Assembly (NCBI GenBank): GCA_021784265.1
Contig: JAJXTA010000182.1
Coordinates: forward strand, 1 to 6,322
Reading direction: 5' to 3'
DNA length: 6,322 nt
Source of the DNA: a bacterium
Lineage (GTDB): Bacteria > Verrucomicrobiota > Verrucomicrobiia > Limisphaerales > J093
A model generated the notes under the pieces. That model saw nothing but the letters and a program-made list of their open reading frames with translations, did not search any database and was not told where the DNA came from. Below, piece by piece: positions 1 to 5,572 of the stretch (position 1 is the first letter of the stretch; each line of letters starts with the position of its first letter). The position numbers were made by a program, and so were the translations under genes.

Positions 1-924
1 TGGGTTTTGGTGGCCAACAAGGGGGATCGGACGCTGGGGCTCGTGGACCCCGCCGCGGGGCGGGAGGTGGCGACCATTCCCGAGGAGGGGGTGACTGGCC
101 ACGAGGTGGCGGTGTCGCCGGATGGCCAGCGAGCCTTTGTCCCCATTTACGGCGACTCCGGGGTCGGGGCGCGCGGCAGCGACGGGCGGTGGTTGCGCGT
201 GGTGGACCTCGCGGCGCGGCGGATCGTGGGGACCGTCGATTTCGGCCGGGGCGTGCGGCCCCACTGCGTGGTGGTGGGCCCGAAGAACCAATTGCTGTAC
301 GTCACCACCGAGCTGGCCAACTGTGTGACGATGATCAACCCGCGTACCCTGCAGATCGTGGGGACCATCCCCACGGGGCAGCGGGAATCACACATGCTGG
401 CCATCAGCCGCGACGGGCGGCGGGGTTACACGGCCAACGTGGGCCCCGGGACGGTGTCGGTCCTGGACTTGGCGCGCAAGAAGCTGGTCGCGGTGCTTGC
501 GATTGCGCCGGAGGTTCAACGGATTGCCTTGTCGGCGGATGACCGCTGGGCCTTCACGGCCGACCAGAGCCAACCGCGGATCGCGGTGATCGACACCGCC
601 GGTCGGCGCCTCCACCGTTGGATTCCGCTTCCGAGCGTGGGCTACGGGATGGCGGCCACGCGCGACGGGCGCTGGTTGTTGGTGGCGCTGAGTCGAGCCA
701 ACCAAGTGGCGGTGGTCGATCTCCAAGAGGGGCGCGTGGCGCGCACCCTCGCGGTGCCCGCGGCGCCGCAGGAGGTGCTGGTCCGGCCCGACGGGGCGGT
801 CGCCTATGTCTCGTGTGATCGCAGCCACCAAGTGGCGGCGCTGGACCTGGGCGCTTGGAAGGTGGCCGGGCTCATCGAGGCCGGGGGCGGGGTTGACGGG
901 CTGGCTTGGGCCCGGGGCCACTGA
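1..924 (+). CDS. YVTN-type β-propeller repeat protein (N-terminus cut by window edge)
   Basis: The reading frame is open from the first base, and the first visible residues (WVLVANKGD) already lie inside a propeller blade, so the true start and any signal peptide lie upstream. A TTG at base 7 is an unlikely start. About 307 residues are visible, made of roughly seven repeats of about 42 residues. Each repeat has the pattern 'SPDG..A.V....ANTVSVIDL....V.TI..G'; clear copies include AVSPDGQRAFV, AISRDGRRGYTAN, TVSVLDLARKK and VAVVDLQEGRVARTL. The second repeat has a loop insertion (YGDSGVGARGSDG) that I recall from related propeller proteins. Family knowledge: YVTN/cytochrome-D1-like/lactonase-like propellers are usually periplasmic or extracellular and serve in binding or, less often, catalysis; no catalytic site can be named here. 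The protein ends in the last blade with no membrane anchor and no sorting tail, so it is not an exosortase substrate. It is convergent with the UbiA-family gene. The family call is firm; the function is unknown. Confidence 0.88.
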   Translation, partial: WVLVANKGDRTLGLVDPAAGREVATIPEEGVTGHEVAVSPDGQRAFVPIYGDSGVGARGSDGRWLRVVDLAARRIVGTVDFGRGVRPHCVVVGPKNQLLYVTTELANCVTMINPRTLQIVGTIPTGQRESHMLAISRDGRRGYTANVGPGTVSVLDLARKKLVAVLAIAPEVQRIALSADDRWAFTADQSQPRIAVIDTAGRRLHRWIPLPSVGYGMAATRDGRWLLVALSRANQVAVVDLQEGRVARTLAVPAAPQEVLVRPDGAVAYVSCDRSHQVAALDLGAWKVAGLIEAGGGVDGLAWARGH

Positions 925-932
925 TCTGGCCC
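915..932. terminator. Short GC-rich hairpin at the convergent gene junction, possible bidirectional terminator
   Basis: GGGCCA and TGGCCC form a perfect 6-bp stem around the 6-base loop CTGATC, which contains most of the + strand stop codon. The hairpin sits exactly where two genes converge (stops at 924 and 939). There is no T-run on either side, so it is not a classical intrinsic terminator. The position is suggestive, but a 6-bp palindrome in such GC-rich DNA could arise by chance. Confidence 0.22.
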
Positions 933-938
933 GCGGTG

Positions 939-1823
939 TTAGGTGGCGGGCACGAATCGCTGCGAGAGGCGCGCCAAGGCAAACAAGGCCGCGAAGGCGA
1001 GGCAGATGCCAATCGACATCCCCGCCACCGCCAGGAGGTCCACCCAGACGATGCCGGCCAGCAACCCGGCCACCGTCCGGCCCACATCATGCGGTCCCTG
1101 CCCGAAGGTGTGACGGAGACAGCGGATGATCCAGCAGGCGAGGATGAGGCTAAGCCACCAGGCCAATTGCGCGTAGGCTTCGGTGTTGACGACCAAGGCC
1201 AACGCCACCGGGGCGGCCAGGAGGGAGAGGGGCCACCAGCGGACGGGGCGCGGCGTACTCTCGTGCCGCGCCAAGTAACTTAACCCGACGACGTAGAGCG
1301 CCAACGCCAAGCCACTCCAGACCGCCAGGCCCACCACGCCTTCCCGCGTCGTCGAGGCCGCGACCAAATAGAGGAGCAGGCGGCAGAGGGCCATGAGGAC
1401 GGGGGCCAGCGTCACGGCTTTGTGGACGGCGTCGTAGATTACCACGGCGACGACCAGCAGGAGGGCGAGCACCCCGGTGACCTTGCCCAACCACGCCAAG
1501 GTGAGCAGGCCCAAGGCGAGCGAAGCAAAGCCCAGTTTCCACACGGTGCCTACGTCGATCAGCCCGGCGGGGATGGGGCGTTGGCGGCGGTGTTGGCTGT
1601 CAAACCCGACGTCGAAGGCGTCGTTCAAGAACATGCCCCCGAGGTACACCAAGGTGGCGCCCAGGCAGAGCAGATTGAACCGGGCGGCCTCGCCACCCCC
1701 GCCCAGCAACCACCCCGCCAGGCAGTTGGACCAGACGGTCGGCAGGTTGGAAATCCGCCCCATGACCAGCAGGACGCGGATGTGGAGCAGCGGGTCGGAG
1801 TTGGCCGAGCGCATCGGGGCCAC
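939..1823 (-). CDS. UbiA-family integral membrane prenyltransferase
   Basis: The product is 294 residues, a usual length for the UbiA superfamily, with about eight or nine hydrophobic segments spread over the whole chain. Family members transfer a polyprenyl or other isoprenoid chain onto an aromatic or polar acceptor within the membrane. The first Mg-diphosphate motif is intact: N67-D68-x2-D71-x3-D75 (NDAFDVGFD), followed by the typical RRQRPIPAG (79-87). The second aspartate motif, normally DxxxD, reads Y130-D131-A-V-H-K135, so its second Asp is replaced by Lys. This layout resembles the EboC-like branch of UbiA proteins as I recall it, but no other ebo gene is visible. The start could be GTG at 1823 or ATG at 1814 (MRSANS); neither has a clear Shine-Dalgarno sequence, and the ATG would remove only three residues. 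The gene lies 130 bp downstream of the DUF1080 gene on the same strand and may have its own promoter. The family is certain; the acceptor substrate cannot be told. Confidence 0.9.
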   Translation of the reverse strand: MAPMRSANSDPLLHIRVLLVMGRISNLPTVWSNCLAGWLLGGGGEAARFNLLCLGATLVYLGGMFLNDAFDVGFDSQHRRQRPIPAGLIDVGTVWKLGFASLALGLLTLAWLGKVTGVLALLLVVAVVIYDAVHKAVTLAPVLMALCRLLLYLVAASTTREGVVGLAVWSGLALALYVVGLSYLARHESTPRPVRWWPLSLLAAPVALALVVNTEAYAQLAWWLSLILACWIIRCLRHTFGQGPHDVGRTVAGLLAGIVWVDLLAVAGMSIGICLAFAALFALARLSQRFVPAT

Positions 1824-1953
1824 TAGAGAAGCAGGGCCGATAAAAAATGCAATCGCAACCCGGCCGGTCGTGACACCGCCCCCGGTGGGGTCGGCGTCTC
1901 GAGCCGCCCTCGCGGGCTTGGCCGTGTCTGGGTCTGGCCGCCGCCGGGACGGA
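1824..1953 (-). other. Intergenic region upstream of the UbiA-family gene
   Basis: This 130-bp gap separates the DUF1080 stop from the UbiA start. It contains an imperfect inverted repeat at 1872-1892 (GACACCGCC paired with GGTGGGGTC, two mismatches). About 30 bases further along the − strand is a run of six T (near 1841-1846) preceded by TTGCA. The hairpin and T-run are too far apart for a standard terminator. TTGCAT just before the T-run could be a −35-like element, but no convincing −10 lies at the right spacing. I see no certain regulatory site. Confidence 0.3.
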
Positions 1954-3135
1954 CTACCGCCTCCGGTCCAGACCGTGGTCGCGGATGAACTGGTCCAGGG
2001 TCACCTTCGGACCGAACGTGGTGGGCAAGAGGTGGAAGCGGGTGAGGAACCGGAAGGCGTCGCGCACTTGGCGGACTTCGTCGCGGCGGGCGGGGAGCTG
2101 GTCCGTCGGCACGTTCTGAAGGCTGCCGACGTAGGCGGTCGCCAAGGTCTCGACGCGTTGCAGGGTCGGCGGGTCGGCTTCGTATTCGAGGGACTCCATG
2201 AGCCGCAGCAGCTCCGGCAGGGGATGAGCTGGGTCGGCGAGCTGCTGGGCATCGGCGCGAAGGCCGGCCGCGATTTGGCGGCGCTTGGCCAGGGTGGCGG
2301 CGGTGCTCAGCGGACCATCCGTGCCACCTTCGACGGCACGCGGGGGGAGCTCGCGAATCCAGATGTTGCGATAGCGGACCGGGTTGCCGTGATCTTGGAG
2401 TTCCAGCGGGCCCTTGGCGGGGAAGGGCTGCGGTCGCGCCCGGACCATGTGGCCGGTTGGCCCCTCCAGCGTGGTGTGATCCTGGACCAGGACACCGTTG
2501 ACGAACACGGTCACATGGCCCGGATCGACGACGCGGTCGCCGTCGTAGAGCGGCCGGCGGAAGACAATGTCATAGATTTGGAATTCCCCGGGGGGGCGAA
2601 GCGCGTTGACCAGCGGGGGGTTGACGCCATAGAGCGCGGCGGCGTGGCCGTCGGCGTAGGTGAGGTTATGATACGAGTCCAGCACCTGGATTTCACACCG
2701 GCCCATGAGGAAGATCCCGCTGTTGCCGCGCCCCTGGCTGTCCCCTTTGACGACTTGCGGGGCGGCCCATTCCACATGCAACTGGCAGTCGCCAAACTGG
2801 GCGCGGGTGCGGATGTCGCCGGTGGCGGTCACCTGCAGGATCCCGTCCTGCACGAGCCATCGGGCCGGGCCGCCCTTGGTTGATTCCCACTGGGAGAGGT
2901 CCGTGCCGTCGAAGAGCACCTGGGCGTCGGAAGGGGGCCGGCCGGGGTGGTCGGCGGAGCTGAAGGTGCCGGGGGTGACGACCGGAGGTTGAGGGCGGTT
3001 CGGATCGTGCACGGCCCAAGGATGGTGATCATCCGGGGCGTCGCCATAAAAGCGGGGGATGCCCGAGGCCGCCTGTGCGAGCCCAACACCAGCCAGGAGG
3101 GTGGCCACAACCACGGAAGCAGAGCGAGTTTGCAT
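1954..3135 (-). CDS. Secreted DUF1080 (3-keto-disaccharide hydrolase-like) protein with C-terminal extension
   Basis: The product has 393 residues. Residues 1-22 look like a Sec signal peptide: Arg at 4, a hydrophobic stretch VVVATLLAGVGLA, and an AQA cleavage site, which supports the ATG at 3135. A Pro/His-rich linker (about 25-68) leads to a DUF1080 domain (about 70-263). That domain carries family signatures: LFDGTDLSQWES near 74-85, GNSGIFLMGRCEIQVLDSY at 137-155, and a closing strand HGNPVRYRNIWIREL at 249-263. DUF1080 folds as a concanavalin/LamG-like β-sandwich; some members are described as 3-keto-glycoside hydrolases, and the family is greatly expanded in Verrucomicrobiota and Planctomycetota. 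Residues 264-393 form an additional, probably helical region rich in Arg, Leu and Ala that I do not recognise. A periplasmic or outer role in carbohydrate processing is inferred. The gene stands alone between gaps of 200 and 130 bp, with no clear Shine-Dalgarno sequence. Confidence 0.9.
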   Translation of the reverse strand: MQTRSASVVVATLLAGVGLAQAASGIPRFYGDAPDDHHPWAVHDPNRPQPPVVTPGTFSSADHPGRPPSDAQVLFDGTDLSQWESTKGGPARWLVQDGILQVTATGDIRTRAQFGDCQLHVEWAAPQVVKGDSQGRGNSGIFLMGRCEIQVLDSYHNLTYADGHAAALYGVNPPLVNALRPPGEFQIYDIVFRRPLYDGDRVVDPGHVTVFVNGVLVQDHTTLEGPTGHMVRARPQPFPAKGPLELQDHGNPVRYRNIWIRELPPRAVEGGTDGPLSTAATLAKRRQIAAGLRADAQQLADPAHPLPELLRLMESLEYEADPPTLQRVETLATAYVGSLQNVPTDQLPARRDEVRQVRDAFRFLTRFHLLPTTFGPKVTLDQFIRDHGLDRRR

Positions 3136-3335
3136 CCGGCGAGCTTGGCGAATCGGGCGAACCAGGTCGAGCGATTTGCCGGGCGTGTCCGCGCGGCGGC
3201 TCCCATCCTCGTCAGCGTCGGCGGCAGCGAAATGCGGCGAAGCCGTTCTCCCGGCTGGCGCCCATGAGGTCGAGTGCGCCGCGCTGGACCAACAACGGCG
3301 GCCAGCACGGACCCTGAATCGTGCCGCTCACGGGC
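3136..3335 (-). other. Intergenic region between the sugar transferase and DUF1080 genes
   Basis: This 200-bp gap lies between the transferase stop and the DUF1080 start. About 30 bases after the transferase stop, at 3283-3306, GCTGG-A-CC and GG-CCAGC can pair as an imperfect 7-bp stem with one bulged base. It is not followed by T on the − strand, so any terminator role is speculative. No −35/−10 pair is evident in this GC-rich stretch, but a DUF1080 promoter is most likely located here. No gene is supported. Confidence 0.3.
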
Positions 3336-4733
3336 CTACTTGGCGCCGGCGCCCCGGATCACCGCCGGGATGGTGTGCAACAGGATGCGGAGGTCCAACC
3401 AGAGCGACCAGTTGTCGATGTACTCCAGGTCCAAGCGCACCCATTCCTTGAAATCGGCGACATTGTTGCGGCCGCTGATTTGCCACAGACAGGTGAGGCC
3501 GGGCTTGACGCTGAGCCGGCGGCGGTGGGCGAAATCGTCGAAGCGCTTGACTTCATCGACCGGCAAGGGGCGCGGGCCGACCAGGCTCATCTCGCCGCGC
3601 AACACGTTGATGAGCTGGGGCAGCTCGTCGATGCTGAACCGGCGCAGGAGCCGCCCCAAGGGGGTGATCCGGGGATCGTTGGTCATCTTGAAGACGGGGC
3701 CGGACATCTCGTTGAGCCGTTCCAGCTCGTGCTTGCGTTGCTCGGCATCCGAGACCATCGAGCGGAACTTGAGCATCACAAACGGCCGGCCATTGAGCCC
3801 GCTGCGCTGCTGGCGGAAGAAGACTGGGCCGGGGGAGGTGAGCTTGATGAGGAGGGCGACCGCCGCCAGCGGGACCAGCAGCATGAGCAGCAAGGCCAGG
3901 GCTACCAGCCCATCCACCAGACTCTTGGCCACGGCTTGCCACGAGGAGGGGGGACCGGAGCGGAAGACCAGCATCGGGCGCCCGTAGAAATCGTCCACGG
4001 TCGTTTGGGAGATTTGGGTCTTGAAGAAATCGGCCAGCAACCAGGCCTCGACTCCTTCCCGCTCGCAGACTTCGATGGCTTGCTCGAGTTGGCCGAAGTA
4101 GGTATGGCGGGCGGCTAAGACCACGCCGTTGGCCGAGTGCTCATGCAAGAGGCTGGCCAACTGTTCCACCGGCGCTTCGTTGATGTTCAGCTCGGCGGCG
4201 ACGACCAAGCCGTCGGGCTGCTTGGCCTTGAGGTCCGCGCGCATGCGGGCGGTCTCGTCGGCGGTCCCGACCAAGACCAGGCGCTTTTGGAGCTGGGCCT
4301 GGCCCAGCTTGCTCTGCCACCACCGGCGCAGCGCTTCCTCCTTGAGGAAGACCAAGGTGAAGCTGATCGTCCCGAAGAGGATGATCACCGAGCGGGCGAT
4401 GGTGAGACCTTCGCGCAGCATCCAGGTCATCAGAATCACGCCGATGACGGCCCATAAGCAGCCCTGCGCCAATTGCCACGCCGTTAATCGGCGGGAAGCC
4501 AGGAGCGGGCGGGCGTAGAAGCCGGCGAGCCGGAGCAGAATCGGGGTGCCGGGCAGGATGATCGTGTAGAGCCACACGTAATAATAGAAGGGGAAGATCT
4601 CCCGGGTCCCGCCGAAGATGGCCACCCGCAAGTGGACGCGCAGCACGTGGGCCAGATACCAGCTCAACCCAAACAGACCGGCGTCCACCACCATTTGGAT
4701 CTGGCTCCGAATCTGCTTTTGACGGCGCAGCAT
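3336..4733 (-). CDS. Exopolysaccharide polyprenyl glycosylphosphotransferase (WbaP/ExoY-type priming sugar transferase)
   Basis: The 465-residue product is full-length for the large polyprenyl-phosphate sugar-1-phosphate transferases. These enzymes move a sugar-1-phosphate from a nucleotide sugar to undecaprenyl phosphate, the first step of surface polysaccharide assembly at the inner membrane. Four N-terminal hydrophobic segments lie at about 14-32, 48-70, 87-105 and 113-130. A cytoplasmic Rossmann-like CoA-binding_3-type domain follows (about 145-255), with a degenerate glycine motif (LVLVGTADETA). Another hydrophobic segment (about 272-296) leads into the catalytic domain, which has KFRSM (322-326), DPRITPLGR (353-361), the catalytic Asp-Glu pair D369-E370 in SIDELPQ, SLVGPRP (383-389), PGLTCLWQISGRN (411-423) and the closing LEYIDNWSLWLDLRIL. 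All key residues are present. The ATG at 4733 gives the usual basic N-terminus (MLRRQKQIRSQ) but lacks a Shine-Dalgarno sequence. An in-frame TGA lies two codons upstream. The gene follows the EpsI gene by 92 bp and is probably in its operon. The sugar used cannot be told. Confidence 0.95.
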   Translation of the reverse strand: MLRRQKQIRSQIQMVVDAGLFGLSWYLAHVLRVHLRVAIFGGTREIFPFYYYVWLYTIILPGTPILLRLAGFYARPLLASRRLTAWQLAQGCLWAVIGVILMTWMLREGLTIARSVIILFGTISFTLVFLKEEALRRWWQSKLGQAQLQKRLVLVGTADETARMRADLKAKQPDGLVVAAELNINEAPVEQLASLLHEHSANGVVLAARHTYFGQLEQAIEVCEREGVEAWLLADFFKTQISQTTVDDFYGRPMLVFRSGPPSSWQAVAKSLVDGLVALALLLMLLVPLAAVALLIKLTSPGPVFFRQQRSGLNGRPFVMLKFRSMVSDAEQRKHELERLNEMSGPVFKMTNDPRITPLGRLLRRFSIDELPQLINVLRGEMSLVGPRPLPVDEVKRFDDFAHRRRLSVKPGLTCLWQISGRNNVADFKEWVRLDLEYIDNWSLWLDLRILLHTIPAVIRGAGAK

Positions 4734-4825
4734 GGCGAATCAAACCCAACCGTGCCGGAGCCCCGCGGAGGCGAACGCGGCCGACGGGTCGCCGCAACCG
4801 GTGGTGCTTCGGGGCCCGCTTCCGC

Positions 4826-5572
4826 TCATCGCGTGGCCTTGGGCGGGGCTGCCGCCGTCTGGGCCGGGAGGCTCGCCACCTGGAACGTCGGCACCGCGGC
4901 GGCGAGGAACGCCGCCAGTCGCTGGGTGGTGGCCTCCTCGGTGCCGGGGGCGCAGACGGCGCTGCAGGCGACGTAGGCCCACCGCGGCAGGGTGCCGGTG
5001 CGCAACAAGTCCCAGGTCATCCAGAGGATCCGGGTGAGGTGGCTGGCGGTAACCCGCTGGTCCGCGACGAACCAGAACAAGAAGACGGTGCTCAGCCGTT
5101 CGGCCTGGCCGGTCGCGTCGGGGCGGACCTGCGTGGTGATGAAGCGGCGGACCGGGAGCAGGTAGGGATGCGGGCGCGGGACGGGCAGGGCCAGGGTGTC
5201 GCGTTGGATAATATGCCAACCCTGGTTCTCCAGGCAGAACTCGGGTTTGTGAATGCTGGTGCGGTCGGTGCCCATCATGACCACCGCCAACACGGCTTCG
5301 AACCCGTCCGACGCCGTGTAGAAGCGGCGGGCAAAGGTCGTGTCGGCCGGGAGCGTCTGGACCTCGATGGCGGTGGGGCCGAGGTTCGTCGAAGTGTAAT
5401 CCAGGACGCGCTCGGGCAGGGGGACGCTGACGCGGCGCGTTCCCGGCAGAGGGCTCACCCGGATGCCCGGCTTGCCCAGCCGCTGGTGCGCCTCCAACTG
5501 GGAAAGGAAGCCCGCCCCCCCGCCCAGGAGCAGGAGGCCGAGGGTGAGCATCGCCCAGGCGCGCGGCTTCAT
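4826..5572 (-). CDS. Exosortase-associated EpsI family protein (DUF3485)
   Basis: The product has 248 residues. One N-terminal hydrophobic segment (about 5-23) acts as a membrane anchor or signal, and the rest is predicted to be periplasmic. The EpsI/DUF3485 signature is clear: MMGTDRTSIHKPEFCLENQG (99-118), with H108, P110 and C113 in the HxPxxCL core followed by W119. The conserved start of the domain is around VLDYTSTNL (57-65). The C-terminal tail (about 231-248) is Ala/Pro-rich and looks disordered. Family knowledge: EpsI proteins occur beside or fused to exosortases in PEP-CTERM-type sorting/EPS loci and are thought to assist the process; the biochemical activity is not settled. I chose the ATG at 5572 because it overlaps the exosortase TGA by four bases (ATGA), implying translational coupling, and because it gives a sensible N-terminal anchor. 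The frame stays open further upstream, but that part lies antiparallel within the exosortase gene in another frame and does not resemble EpsI. Confidence 0.93.
   Translation of the reverse strand: MKPRAWAMLTLGLLLLGGGAGFLSQLEAHQRLGKPGIRVSPLPGTRRVSVPLPERVLDYTSTNLGPTAIEVQTLPADTTFARRFYTASDGFEAVLAVVMMGTDRTSIHKPEFCLENQGWHIIQRDTLALPVPRPHPYLLPVRRFITTQVRPDATGQAERLSTVFLFWFVADQRVTASHLTRILWMTWDLLRTGTLPRWAYVACSAVCAPGTEEATTQRLAAFLAAAVPTFQVASLPAQTAAAPPKATR

Noticed and set aside
1872..1892. Inverted repeat considered as an intrinsic terminator for the DUF1080 gene
   Set aside because: The stem has two mismatches, and the only T-run on the − strand starts about 25-30 bases after it, too far for intrinsic termination.
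1477..2883. A 468-codon open frame on the + strand, antisense to the UbiA-family and DUF1080 genes
   Set aside because: It runs across the ends of two well-supported genes and the gap between them. The translation is low-complexity, rich in Gly/Arg/Ala/Val, and resembles no family. Long antisense frames are common in GC-rich DNA with strong third-position bias.
2829..3308. A 159-codon − strand frame overlapping the DUF1080 start, with an ATG preceded by ACGAGG
   Set aside because: It is out of frame with DUF1080. Its hydrophobic stretch comes from reading the signal-peptide codons in the wrong frame, and it stops without any domain.
3321..4118. A 265-codon open frame on the + strand, antisense to the sugar transferase
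   Set aside because: The opposite strand carries a full-length transferase with all catalytic motifs; this frame is its mirror and shows no domain, signal or start context.
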